From: Phalacrocorax aristotelis
Lineage: Eukaryota > Chordata > Aves > Suliformes > Phalacrocoracidae
NCBI RefSeq assembly: GCF_949628215.1
Contig: NC_134277.1
Location: 90,819,963-90,883,962 of the forward strand
Direction: 5' to 3'
Length of the DNA: 64,000 bases
The notes under the pieces: model-generated
The model's input: only the letters and a program-made list of their open reading frames with translations
Database searches by the model: none
What the model was told of the DNA's origin: nothing
Made by a program: the position numbers and the translations under genes
Part shown: one piece after another, positions 1 through 12,162 of the stretch
Layout of the letters: each line of letters begins with the position of its first letter
How positions within the stretch are numbered: position 1 is the stretch's first letter

Positions 1-1296
1 CCATTTGGATGGACACTGGGAAGACCTTGGTGAGGGAATGTGGAGCTGATCGCTGGCCTTTGCTCAGGGCTTCTGGGAGGGTGCCACGGACATGGCTTCT
101 TTGGTGGCTGTTTCCCACCTGGCCGAGTTTCCTTGAGTAGTGGCTGAGCTTTGAGCACCTTTGCAATCCCAGAATGATTTATCTGGTGTCCTCTTGCACT
201 CCGAGTGACGGCGTTTCCTCCTTTTGCAGAGGTCTTCTAGATGTCAAGTGGAAAAAAAAGCACTCTGAAATGCTTTGCCCTCAGCCCATTTGGCTGGGGT
301 TGCTGATCCCTTTTAGAGGAAATTCCTATTTTATTTTTTGATCTTAAGCCACGGCATGTAGTAGAGATCCAAGGTAGTGGCAACCCAGCAAAGTGCAAAG
401 AAGAAGAGCATTTGAGATAATTAAGCAATGCAGTTTCTGATGGTCCAATTAGTGAAGTGACGGCAAGCACGGTCTAATGTTTCTTTGCCCCTGATACCAG
501 GGAGAGCAAGTGCTTTGGGTTATTATTTCTGGGAGCTGAGTTTCAGCATAACTAACATTTGTGTATGCCTAGGAGCTCCTTAATATGCATCCTGCCTTAA
601 GATAAATTCTTTGCACCTACAAAATGGCATTTGCTGCACTTGGAGTCACTTCAGTAAGCGTCCTGTGCATCTTTAATGGCGTCTGTCTTTTTCTTCCTTG
701 TCTGCCACTCCATTTTCACATTAATGAGGATTTATTTATATTTTCTTTTTGCTCGCTAAAAGTTGAGAAAGTAATGTATTGAGAGGCAGGATGTTGGGTA
801 GGTTTGGGGTTTTTTTTGTGGTTTTTTTTTTTTTTTTTTGCATTTGAGGAGGTGGGCAGTTTGGGGGTTTGGTTTGGCTGTTTTACAAATAAAGACCTGC
901 AAATGGACAACAGGTGCTGTCTTTTGTTATTGGGTGAGGAGAAAAGGAAACCAAAGGCTTAAAGTGTTTCCTGCTGTCTTCTGTGCCTCTTGCCACTCTT
1001 GGTGTCCTTGGAAATAGTTTTCCGCATTAAGATGCGTGATCCCCTGTACCAGAACACTTCATGTGAAAGCTTGAATGCTGTTTCAAAACTCAAAACAAGG
1101 TGTGCCCTTGTTGTATCTGATCCTCTAGAAGTTGTGTGTACTATATCCCCCAAAATAAGCAAGCGTGGTCTTCTGTCTGCAAGCTGAAATGCAGCAAGTC
1201 ACTCAAGTTTCAGGTGGGCTTGATTTATTAGTTGTCTGAAAAAGGGATACCAGCAATTTACTTTTACTGTAAACACTTTCTTTCCCATTATCGCAG
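1..1296. other. Left flank, no recognisable gene
   Basis: I see no exon matching a known protein here. In human the gene on this side of C7orf57 is SUN3, but no SUN-domain coding stretch is visible. A T-rich low-complexity tract lies at about 809-840. An untranslated 5' exon or promoter of C7orf57 may lie in this stretch, but nothing in the sequence fixes its position, and there is no CpG island. Confidence 0.5.
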
Positions 1297-1494
1297 GACA
1301 GTAACCCCCCATGCCACTGAAGCAACCAGAGAAGTCGGTAACCTCGAAGAGCCCACTTACTCCAGCCTCCCAGGTTCAGGGTCTCGGTGACCTTGCAAAA
1401 GCTCCCCATGAAGTGCCATCTGGGTGCTGCAGAAAGTGGATCAAAGAGACTCATTCGGCTTACATCAGGCTGGCAAAGCGAGGAGGCCGACCTG
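1297..1494 (+). CDS. C7orf57: C7orf57 first coding exon (coding from ATG 1311)
   Basis: The acceptor is a pyrimidine tract ending TCGCAG at 1296 and the donor is CCTG|GTGAGT at 1494. Coding begins at ATG 1311 (MPLKQPEKSV, aligning with human VPVKRSEKAV). The codons before the ATG read TAA CCC CCC, so with this acceptor no upstream coding exon can read into it. It ends in phase 1, and the next exon completes an Asp codon (GRP|D). Confidence 0.88.
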
Positions 1495-4400
1495 GTGAGT
1501 GTCTGCCTCGTTTGTTTTTCCTTTGTTTCCTTTGGCTTTGCTTGAGTCTGGTGGTAGAAGGTGCTGGTAGATACTACAGGACAATCCTCTGGAGTTTTGA
1601 AATTAACCTGTGGAAAAAATGAGCAACTGAAAATGTGTCATAAGAGGTCACCTTGTCAAGACATCCTTGCAGTCTATTATGTATAAGTACTTTTTAGCAA
1701 ATGTATAGATTTGCACTGTATCTGATCTATGTAGATGATGACGGTTTAGCTGCACTTGTGTGAGGTCTTTACAACTTATGCTTGGGCTATTTATGTAGTG
1801 GTCTGGTGAAAATGGTGTTGTCACAAAAAAGCATCATCAGAAAACCTGGCAGAGGTTTGTAAAGTATTTTTTGTGATAACTTTGTTACAGTGCCATACAT
1901 ATTCTGTTCTTGTACCAAGTGATCTGTGGTTTTGTTATTTCCTTTATTGAAGAAGAATGCTTGAGAAACTTGAGCAGATAGCTTGCACACACACTTAGAG
2001 CAGGATGACAAAGCCAGAAACATGAATTAACAGACTGGTAGAAACTTGTCAAAGCATTTGGAGCAAGACAAGGTACAAGTGGAACACAATGCTGCAAGGT
2101 TCTGACCGTCCGTTTTATGAAGGGGACAAATGCGCCTTACTGAATAAAGCAAGCATTTCTTCCTGATAAAACACAACCTGAAAACAAAGGTAATGCTTTT
2201 GCAACCAGATAAGAAGTCAGAAAAGTAGTGGCTTTTGTCTTTTTCTCTCAAGACCTACTGAAGCACTATACTCCTGTGACAAGGAGGACCTCTCCAGCAG
2301 CATACGCTGTGCCTGACTGGTACTCGCACCGCTCCAGTCCCCCAGTGACCAACGAGCCATGGTAAGTCTGCTGAGATCCTGCATAACTTCTTGGTTTTTC
2401 TCTTCACCTGCTAGTGTTTCAGAATAATTCTGTAATAAAGTGCAAGATAGGTATCCCTTGTACAAACAAGTGTTTAATCTTTACCTGCAGGAGCTCTGTT
2501 TCCTCGCTACAAGGTTATACGATTCACAGAAAGTTTAAGGCTGATGTCCATCATGGTAATAGTTACGAGCTGAGAAGAGGGCCTTTTGATATGGATGTGC
2601 AAAGTGTTTGGCAGTGGGATGCTGAGGACAAAGAAAAGACCAAGAAAAAGAAGGTATGATGGAGAAGCATGTGAAGACACATTTAGTTTGTGAAATGTCT
2701 TGTGAAGACACATCTAGCTGGGTCTGTGGGTTCTTATAGAACAGAAGCGGTAGTCCACCTGAGTTTCTGTACTCCAGAAGCAATTTTTATACTGCAGTTA
2801 GAGAATGAGAAGAAAGCTGTGTTTCCCTTAAGCGTTGCAGGTATAGCATTCAGAAATGCAGTTTCCAGTCACATTATATGGTGCATATACTTTAGTGTGA
2901 ATGACAGTAATTAGTTTCTATTTTCTTCCTCTTTATTTCCACTGCAATTTACTTTGGCTGAAGAGAATTCTTGTTTCATGATCTTGGGGAGGAAGAAAGG
3001 AGAAGGAGGAAGGAACAGAAGACTCTTCTGAAAAAGGGGTTTGTTTTAGTTTAAAATGCAAGAGAGTGCCCAAAGATACTGACTAGCTGTCTTTGAATGG
3101 AAGATGTATCCAAGACAAAAGTATAGTGCAAACTATGCCCAGAAAAAACCTTTCTGTGATCGCATTGGCATTTTGTCCTGGAAACCTCTTTCCCATCCTC
3201 CCTGCCCATTTTAGATGCTGAAGCCCTATGGTTTTTTTCATTATCCTCCATAATCTTGGTTGCCTCATTTGTCATAGGTCTTCAGAGTATACGTGGAAAG
3301 GTATTTGACATGCTTGAACACCAGTACCTCCCTTCTTGAACAGAGAGGCAGATGTTGGACAATTTAGGAAAAAAAGTCCTTAGCCTTTACTGAGATGAGT
3401 AACTAGTGCAAATTCAAAACGATGGCTTGTGTAAATGGCAACACCTCATTTCTGAATAGGCTTGGGAATATTTATTTAATCTGTGGAAACAGGCAAACAA
3501 TGTATGCTTAAACTATAATTTGCCTGATGCTTGTAGGTGAAGCTTTTTTTGAATCAGCAATTTAAGGCACTGAAAATAAAAAAAACTTAGTTGCCATGGA
3601 GCCGCTTAAAGGATTGAACTAGGATGGAGAAGGAGTTCTGGCCCTTGCTCCCTTCAGAACCAGTTATCTTCAGTGCTCTAAGAGACACACTTTGGTAACA
3701 GGAAGTGTAATTCAAGTCCATGTGGTGACTGGTAAAGTGAGACTGAAGTCTGTTTCTGTTTGGATGGAGTTTGATCAAGACCCAGTTTCATTCAGTCGTG
3801 TGAATGAAAGTTCCCATCTGTTCTATTTATCACCAAATGCAAAGTGAATATATGTTATATATTCAGCTCAGATTCCAGATCTGCTGAAGCCCTGATATAT
3901 AATTTACACTGCTCTTAGAATGCTGAAGTTGAATTTTGTCTAATGTCCTATATCTACCAAATATTCTTTAAGATTAGGTGTCAGAGAAGGCAGATTCTGT
4001 GTTTCTAGATTTATTTAGCTCTACCTCCACACCAACGTCTCTGAAATGGTTGTCCTTCACAGTACCTTTCTTGTACCCTGAAAAGCATCTCATATATCTT
4101 GAAACATCACATGGTACTTCTTTCACAGCTATTTCTTGTATCTCCTCTTATAGGAGGTTTCTATCCTGTGCTTTAAGAGTACCTTCCTGAAGAGTCTTTA
4201 AGTGAGACAATGGAACTAGCCCTACCAAACAGTCTTGATTTTAGTTTTCTCACTACACATCTTGTATGTTGAAATGTAAGAAATATATTTCAAAGCACCA
4301 CAGGCAAATTTCTAAGGAATATTTATGTTTTTGACTACATGATGATGCTGCAGCAGCAAACTAGCTCACAAGTATTGAGACTGAACATACTGAAAATATT

Positions 4401-7400
4401 TTTCAGTCCAGCCTGACTAAACAGTTGTTCAGAAGAGAGATGCGTGATGCAATCATGGGGATAAATCCCAGAGGGTGCTCTGAGGGACAAATGCAAAACC
4501 ATTTTAAACTCTAAGGATACCTCTTCTACTCAGTTTGGAAAACATTGTTCCCAAGTGGGCCCTTGCTCTGGAGCTTTAAGCCTTTATGCCACTTTGTTTT
4601 GAAGTATTAGAATCTCCACTGTTCCTCATGTTATGGTTGTCACTGTGTAGAGGAGGTCTGGACATCAGGGGGTGGTTACATGCCTCGGGATGGATCCTGT
4701 AGTTCCTCCCTAAGGCCTTAATCATGGAGACAGTTCTTGTTCTTCTGGGAATTTTACAAAGCAGCAAAGACGTGTTAGTGGATGAAGGATTTAGCCTTTG
4801 TGCTCATGGCAAAGCAATGGACTGCTAGCCCAGACGGAAGCACACTTTTGCCTACGCATCATGTGGACCAGCTGGGTTGGGTTGAAAATGCTATGACCTT
4901 AAGAAAGGGGCAGGCCTGCGTATGGGTGGGAGATCAGTCGGAGATGGTATCAGGGTTAGCACCATCATTAGGCAGTCTTCCTGCGGCACCAGTAAGATTA
5001 CTATTTCATGTCTGAAGTAATCTCTTTCAGGCACTTGCCTGAAATGTATGTCTATATGTGCATACATACATATGTATGTATGTGCTCTAGAAAAAGGATT
5101 ACTCATCTGAGGTGAGGATTTTACCTCAGAGTGAGACTTGAAATATAATCTAGAATTTCTCCCTTGATCACAGGGAGCCAGGACTTCATCTGGGGCTTTT
5201 AGCTTTCCATTCTGGCAGCAGGTATCCATTATTCTTCATATACCAGCCAGGCAAAATACATATCATAGTTCATGTTTCTTGAATCTGAGACTAATAAATG
5301 TGTATGTATAATAAGTGTAAGAGAAAATGCTTTAAACAGAGAACATGTAAAAAATGACCTACATAGTTTGCTTTATCTGGGAAACTTGACGGCTGTTAAA
5401 TAGGGGCTTGTCAAAGTGAAAATGCCGCCTCAGCTATAACTGTTGGTGTGTAGTGGCACAAGGGTCTGCTTTTAATGCTGAACTTGCCCAGCAAAGTCAC
5501 TAACATCACCAGATGGGACTGCAGGTGCCATCCAAAACAAAATTCTGATCTGTTGCCTTGCTCCTTTTGTCACTTGTTAGACAACTGGAACACCAGGGAA
5601 TGTTTTAATACCTGCAAGTTATGCTAGTCTGTCTCATTTAATACCAAGAAAAGAAAGACATTGTTTAAAACAGTGCACAAGACTTGATAGTAGCCTTCAA
5701 CTCTTTTCTCATTGCCTTTCCTTTCCCCTTCTTTTCCTTGACTTCAGTTTTGACAGTTGGGCCTTTGTCTATCTTTAGACAAAACCTCTCTAGTCTTCCC
5801 CCCTCCCCCTTCCCTTTAATTGACTCTTTAATTACTAGACTTCCTTTTCTAATGCTTCTCTTCGGTGCTGAGAGTCTCATCTCTTTCCATCTACTATTTG
5901 AGTATCCTGCCTATCCAATCAAGTTGTTTTTCTATGTTGCCCCGTGCGCCATCATGCCTTCAATATGTGACAAAAGTTGCCCAAGTCTGATGATTTCTAC
6001 TTGCCTAATTAAATTGGTTTTGTTAGTTGAAATTGTAGGGAGCTGTGTCCCAGATCTGAAACTTCCATGGTACGTCAGATCTGAAACGGTACAGTTTAAT
6101 GACAGACAGAAGACAGCGCTATTGTTTTTTGCACAGTAGGATAGCATTTTTGAAATGTAAAGCACAAATAGGCTGCTTCAGCAGAGAACAGTGTTAACGG
6201 ATCTGAAAAGCAGTTCTACACAGCTAATGTGGTTTTTAACCTCCAGATTGGACGACAGTCCTGCCCCCTTCATTGAACATCATTGCCTCCAACATTACTG
6301 CATGCTCTTGCTAGTATAATCTCTTCTTTGACAAGTGTCCCAGTTTTTTGTCTTTAAGCCTCAATATAACATCAGTCAGGCTGAAATTTAGTAGCCCATC
6401 TGCTTATCCTTTACCAGATTCTGGAACTTTTCTTCTGATGAAACTCTGACTCCAACTGGAGTCTGTAGGGATTTCAGCACTGACTTAACACATTGGTTTG
6501 CATTGGCATCCCATTTCAGAATCAGTAGAACTGTCTGCCCTAGGCTTCACTTTCTCCCAAAAAATAAGAAAACTTACACTCTCCAAACATTCAGGACTGC
6601 TTCTTTTAGTGGCTTGTTAATTAGTTCACTGATTACATGTATTCAAATACTATTATACTTTTCTTGCTCTTTCCGTAATAAATGTGCACGGCTCCTTGGG
6701 AAGTCTGTGGTGTCTTTACATCTATTTTGGAATTCTCCTCATGGATGTTTTCATGGGAGTTGTTTTATAGTGTCTGCAATCCAAGTGTAACTGCTGCTGA
6801 TCCATCGCATTTTTGCACTCTGTAATTTTTTGGTGTGTCTACTGTATTGCAGTAGGTATGTCCACATAGGTGAAAAGTATCCTTAATGTACTGTTAAATT
6901 TACAGAGCAATATGTTCTACTTCTAGATAACTTGTCCTGATTTTGTTAAATAACCTGCAAATAATATCTCTTATCCTATGGGCTACTCTTCTGTGTTGTG
7001 TGTTTAAAAGACAAAATGGCCAAATAATACGTGGGTTCTAATTAAAGGGATATAGTAGTGTAACACAAAAACTTAGTGCAAAGTCTTCAAAGCTTATTTA
7101 AAATCTTCAGGATTTCTTTCTCTCCTCTTTTCTTCATGCAATGAAGGAAGCTGAAGTCTTGCAAGATGTTTTGTTTTTTTCTTTAACCTCAGAAGTTCGT
7201 AGCAGCTATTAGTGAAAAATATCTGGGGGTTGTTGAGGATATTGAATTTAATGCTTTTATTTGAGAGGGAAGTAAGTTGACCCTTCAGCAGCTGTTGATT
7301 TTGATCAAAGTTATAATAAATAGCTTTGATATGTGTTGGTAATGTATCTCCATTACTTTTCCATTTTCCAACTTCCAGTCCTAGAGTTTGTGATGTCATT

Positions 7401-10400
7401 TCACTGGCTTTCTAGGTGTCATCTTATCTTTCTGTCTCTCAGTAAACATTGAGTTTCATCACCTGTCATTAGCAAATGAAAAATGATAAAAGTAAAATAC
7501 GCTTTTCTGGTGTAGGCTTTCCCAGTATATCTGTATTTGTTTGAATTTCAAATCTCTAATTCATGTACCACAACTGTTTTCTTATTATATAGGATGTTTT
7601 ATGCTTTTTTATATACAAAAAAGTAGTAATTAAACTGGAAATGAATTTCTGGTCCCACTGACTTTAGTGAGACTGTGATGTTTTCATACATCACATACAG
7701 AGAAATAAGCCAAGATGAGAGGTTGCAATACCTAAGTTTGAATTTGAAGCTTAACGTTGGGTAGAAGTGTACTGTGAGGGCAAAGCTTGTGGAGAGCACA
7801 TTTTGCATTACTGACATACTGAACCAAGAGCTGATCTCACCTAGAAAAATGAACTAAGGTGCTGCTTTATCTTTTGCTATTCCTTTATACCTCTCTACTC
7901 ATGGAAATATAGAAAAGATAGTAAAATTTGAAGACATTTAGAGCTCTTAATATAGCCTTCACTTTTGAAGGTTATATTATCATATGATATTCTTAGTTAT
8001 TTTTTTCATAACTCTTTTTATTAAGTTAAGATTTTTCTAACACAGGTAAAGCTTCCAGCTATAAACCCTAAATATCCAAGCAGAATGCCAACTGTTTCTA
8101 CAAACAAGGAATTTAGTGGGAAAAATAAGCTTTCCTTCCCACCTATGTAAGTAGTATGCTTATGAATTTCATTAAACTCCTAAGCCTGCAACTATTTGTG
8201 TGTGCCAGTAATATTAGTCCTTGTGAAACTGTAGAGATTGGTGGATATGTGTATGGACTTTGTGGATCCTTGCTGCTACTAACATTGCTGTCATGTGTGC
8301 TACTAAAATAGTTTTACAAGCAACTAAAATAATAGCACTTTAACTCGTATATGAAAGCTATTCAATATAACTTTGCTTTAGGAAAACTAAGCATACAGTT
8401 GCATGTCTTGATGTAGCACGTTTCTATTGTATTCTAAATTGTCTGGGTTTTTTTCTCAATACCAGTGAACAGATGCAAACGATAATGGATGTTGTTAGTT
8501 ATGTAAGCATAGGTTACAGAGACACAAGTAGGACTACCATTTTAAGAAAGCACATAAACTGTAGTATATATAAGGTCAAGCACAGCAAAAACACTGCAAT
8601 GAGCATCTGGAGGAAAATAGTCTTTTAAGCAAATTATTGTATCACCTGTGATGTGATGTAATCACATCATCAGCTGTGGGCACAACTGAATTATTTGTGT
8701 ATTTTGTCTTAAAAATTTATTACACAGTCATCAGTAATCCCAGTATGTTTTAGAAATATATTAATGATGCAAAATAAGTGATTAAACTGCCTAATGAACT
8801 TAAGAGCAAATCTGTGACAAAATTACACCTTCATGCAGCACAGAATGAGTATTGTCAGCCTTTTTTACTTTGTGCGATTTCCAGAACTGTGTAGGTATTA
8901 TACATGTAAAGCTCCAGTAAAATAGATGGTTATTCTCATGTAAAATTACACGTAACTTCATCAGGCAGAATTGCGTGCTTTGGGGTTTTTTCTGTTTTGG
9001 TTTCGTGGGTTTTTTTTTTCTTACATGATTACATGTAGAATATATGTTTAGTTACTTAGAAATATAAGGCTATTGTGCTTTCTGTGCAAAATAAAATTTT
9101 CCCACCTAATCCCCATTTTTGTTTACTTATGCTAATGTTCTCCGTAATATATTTGGATTCACAGGTCAGCTCAGAAAAAAACTGAAGCTGTAAGCTTTAG
9201 CAAATTAATTAGCAATGGTTATGGGACTGACTGGTTTCACCAGTGTGCTGGATGGGAAAAAAAGATTCAAGAAACATCAGAAAATAGTGAGCAGTCCAAA
9301 GGTAAAATTATTGAAAGCTGTTTCTTTTAAAGTGAGTTGGGACTTCAAGGTAACAGCAGGGTGAACCTGAATAATTTGTGTGGCTTTCTCTGAATGTGGT
9401 GAGAGTTACTGAATCACTATGCTTAGCTTGCAATACCCTATAACCAGCTAAAGAAAAGAGTGCTCCTGTTTGTGGTCAGCAAAGGCAGGGGCCTTCATGA
9501 ATTTTTCTATCTTTATAATTGCAGCATATGCTCTGTTCAGATCCAAGGGCTTCTGTGTTTTCATAAAATGCTGCAGACACACAGCTGTCCTCCTGCCTAA
9601 ATTTAAGCAGACCGTAAAATATTTGTTGCCCGTTTGTTGTGAATAGTCTTTGGCCCCTAATATTTTTCTGAAAATTTCTGTGACAAATGTCATTGATACT
9701 CATGTTTAAGCAATAGATCACTGTTCATAAAAAATTGTCAAAATAAAGATATGCACATTGTTGGAGACAGTGGTGTTGCAACAGTTTTATTAGAGAGAAG
9801 AAAGTTATCCAATGCTTACCTATGATTTCAAAGCTTGCTTTGTCATGCACAGTGGTAACAGCTATGAAAGACATCACTTGCAAACACTTAGATTTAGAGG
9901 TTAAAGTGTGGAAAATTCCCCTTTTTTTCTGTCAAAGACCTTCTGCTTAGGCTTTGTACAGTGGCTTTGTAACCGTGGTGAGTTTGTCAGTTTTCTACAG
10001 CAACCTTTTAAAACACTATTAAACATATACATTGCAAGCTCCAGAATTTTGTCTTTTTTAAAATTTGTATCAGTGAATGCTTCTGTACACTCTGGGGATT
10101 GCCATGACTCCCTTGACCTTGGTATAATAATATGTGAAAGTCTTAAAGGCCAGTTAATCTAGTTTCTGCGACACTTTAGCACTTCCTGAATTCATCTTTG
10201 TGCCTTCCATTAATATATCTACAGTAATTTTTGCGTGTGTGTGCAGAACCTCTTCTTCCAGGTGAGTATTGGAAGAAAACAGGCAAACAGAAAACTAGAA
10301 ATTGTGTGTTATTGCTCAGAAGAAAAAACACTATAAAACTAAGGGATGAAGTCACATCTTGGTGTGGACCTGAAAGAGGGTGCATAACCTTAGAAACCAC

Positions 10401-11503
10401 TCTTCAAAGTCAACTTAAGTATCCAAACTCTGATCATGCAGAAGATGCCACCTTAGGAAGCACGATGACCTAATAGTTCAAACATGGAGCCTAAAAGTGC
10501 TCTTCCTTGGCATGAAAGAAAGCCTTGAGTATTCTTTTCTTCGGATTCTATTTAACTTTGTTGTGTGCTGACGTTTTTATTTCTCATTACTGTGAGTGAA
10601 ATGAAAGGATTGGGATTTTCAAAACCTCAAATTCATTCATTTGGTGATAGTTGATTTCTTTAAGGTGAAGTGTGCCTCTAATGGGACATTTGGGATGTAA
10701 AGAAAGCTGAAGACTTTTCAGAGTAATCATAATATTGGTTTGGTTATACCACTTATGCATAGAGAACACGATGATGGGTGTACTGTAAAGGCTGCTGAAA
10801 AGTCAGTATGCTGCATAATTTGATAGGTAGACGCATCTTATATTTGAGATGCTTTTCTTTCACAAATTCTTAGATAACATGACACCTGCTTTGCTTGTAT
10901 CGCCCTCCTTTGTCAATCATAGCTATTCCAATTGAGATTGATTCTGTATCTCAATGTAAAAGGATTTTTTTTAAATGCTCTTAAGGGTATGGTTCCATCC
11001 AGACATGTACCTTAATTCAGTTTTGACCTTGTTAATGTCATTCTTTCAGGTATGCACTGAGGGTAGTGTTTCTATTGTCTTCCTGCTTGAGTATTTTTAT
11101 CTGTTCATCTAAAGCAACTGGCAGCATGAGCACCTTGCAGCTCCCTTTTGAGATGGAGCTTTCTCTGTTATCTCTTGTGCAGGATAAGTCCAAGACACAT
11201 CAGACAGGAGATATAACTTTACATATGGAATGGGTTATAACACACTTGTGTTGGGTTATAGATTTGCATCATACTGCAAACTTTGTAGGTAGGTTGTCTA
11301 TCTTGTTAGTTAAAAATTAACAGTACTCGAATTTGTATGTATTTTGATGGAGAGAGAAACTGAAAATTTTAGTTTGTGTTTTTATTCTTATGGTTGAAGT
11401 TATCCTGAAAACTTTTAATCTTTTTATTGCAGATTCAGAGCCGTCACAGTCTGAATCATCATCTGCAAGCAACAAGTCAAAAGCCACTGTTTCAAGGATG
11501 TAA
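1311..11503 (+). CDS. C7orf57: C7orf57 orthologue, uncharacterised protein, six coding exons, 254 aa
   Basis: Six exons (1311-1494, 2253-2361, 2491-2653, 8046-8146, 9165-9301, 11433-11503) join in phase to 765 nt ending in TAA. The product matches human C7orf57 from memory in collinear blocks: WIKETHSAYIRLAKRGGRPD (human [20 protein letters not shown]) near residues 43-62, AVPDWY near 76, RRGPFDMDVQSVWQ near 126-139, a basic run of lysines near 149-152, LPAINPKY, LSFPP and FSKLISNGY near 198-206, then a serine-rich tail. No signal peptide, membrane segment or catalytic motif is visible, and the molecular function of the family is unknown to me. The human protein is about 295 aa. The difference lies in a shorter N-terminus (an in-frame TAA sits just before the ATG) and a shorter C-terminal tail. 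The largest intron (2654-8045) has no recognised gene. Confidence 0.93.
2253..2361 (+). CDS. C7orf57: C7orf57 coding exon 2
   Basis: The acceptor TCTCAAG ends at 2252 and the donor is CATG|GTAAGT. It encodes (D)LLKHYTPVTRRTSPAAYAVP and then DWYSHRSSPP, matching the LLKHFAP and PDWYIHHSKPP blocks of the human protein. It ends in phase 2, and the next exon completes a Trp codon. Confidence 0.93.
2491..2653 (+). CDS. C7orf57: C7orf57 coding exon 3
   Basis: The acceptor ACCTGCAG ends at 2490 and the donor is AAG|GTATGA. It carries the most conserved block of the protein, YELRRGPFDMDVQSVWQWDAE, split here as YELRRGPFDMD and VQSVWQWDAE, followed by a lysine-rich end. It ends in phase 0 after codon 152. 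Confidence 0.94.
2654..8045. other. C7orf57 intron 3, nothing coding recognised
   Basis: This 5.4 kb intron is AT-rich unique-looking DNA. It has a small TA/CATA-type low-complexity patch at about 5045-5085 and a pyrimidine-rich patch at about 5700-5820. Open stretches inside it, including one of about 150 codons at 5684-6139, have no recognisable domain and read like T-rich chance frames. Confidence 0.6.
8046..8146 (+). CDS. C7orf57: C7orf57 coding exon 4
   Basis: The acceptor CTAACACAG ends at 8045 and the donor is CTAT|GTAAGT. It encodes VKLPAINPKYPSR through NKLSFPP, aligning with human LRLPAIDSKYLSK and RLSFPPV. It ends in phase 2, completed to Met by the next exon. Confidence 0.93.
9165..9301 (+). 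CDS. C7orf57: C7orf57 coding exon 5
   Basis: The acceptor GATTCACAG ends at 9164 and the donor is AAAG|GTAAAA. It encodes the conserved VSFSKLISNGYGTDW block (human NFSKLISNGYKDEW) followed by a Glu/Ser-rich stretch. It ends in phase 1. Confidence 0.93.
11433..11503 (+). CDS. C7orf57: C7orf57 last coding exon
   Basis: The acceptor TTTATTGCAG ends at 11432. It encodes a serine-rich tail (DSEPSQSESSSASNK and so on) and stops at TAA 11501-11503. Human C7orf57 also ends in a Ser/Glu-rich low-complexity tail but a longer one, so the stop is plausible though not strongly constrained by homology. Confidence 0.85.
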
Positions 11504-11712
11504 TAAGTAACTTAAAAGACTATTGGGGAAAGTAAAGCCTTATATGGCCCACTTATAGTCCACTATTTACATGTCTGTTAGATTACTTTTTATAGTTGAA
11601 TTCATCCCTGATTGAGAAGGTCATTTGGATGGATGAACTTCCTTGTGCTTGATTACAGCAAATGTTAAAGAACAGGCAATGGCTGTCAGTGCGTATTCCT
11701 AGACTTTATCTT

Positions 11713-12162
11713 AATAAACAAAATAAAGCAAAACTCAGGTTCTCTCCTACACCACACTAGTGCTCCTTTGCTGTTGTCAAATAGGTTTACCATATTGCTG
11801 TTGATTTGACTAGGCCATAAAGAAAGGTGCAGGGGAACTGTATGGTACAAGATGAAATGTAAATAGAAAGTATTGAACTGGTATGAATACTTGCAGTGGA
11901 AAAGTCAAGCCTTCAATGGAAAGATAGCTGTTTATTCCCAAAAGCACATTTATTTAGACCAGATATTCAGCTTTCTAGGACAATTCTAGCGCTATGCCTG
12001 CTGCACAAGAATTAGTTGATCAGTCAGTGTTCAGCTACATAATTAAATTAAGGTGTGGTAGCATTTCCTTTTATAGTCTTATTATATAGGAGATAAATCA
12101 TTGGGTAACAGTGGTGTGGCCTAAGCTATATATAATGTCTGCACTTTCAACTGTTAAATAAA
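11713..12162 (+). other. C7orf57: C7orf57 3' UTR with candidate poly(A) signals
   Basis: AATAAA occurs at 11713-11718 (with another overlapping AATAAA just after it) and at 12157-12162, all downstream of the stop codon and on the coding strand. Which one is used cannot be told from sequence alone. Confidence 0.5.

Noticed and set aside
1-1296. SUN3 exon expected from human gene order
   Set aside because: No SUN-domain or coiled-coil coding sequence is visible on either strand, so SUN3, if present, lies outside the window.
5684-6139. 151-codon open frame on + in C7orf57 intron 3
   Set aside because: It is T-rich, has no recognisable domain and lies between well-placed exons. A frame of this length is expected by chance somewhere in 64 kb of AT-rich DNA.
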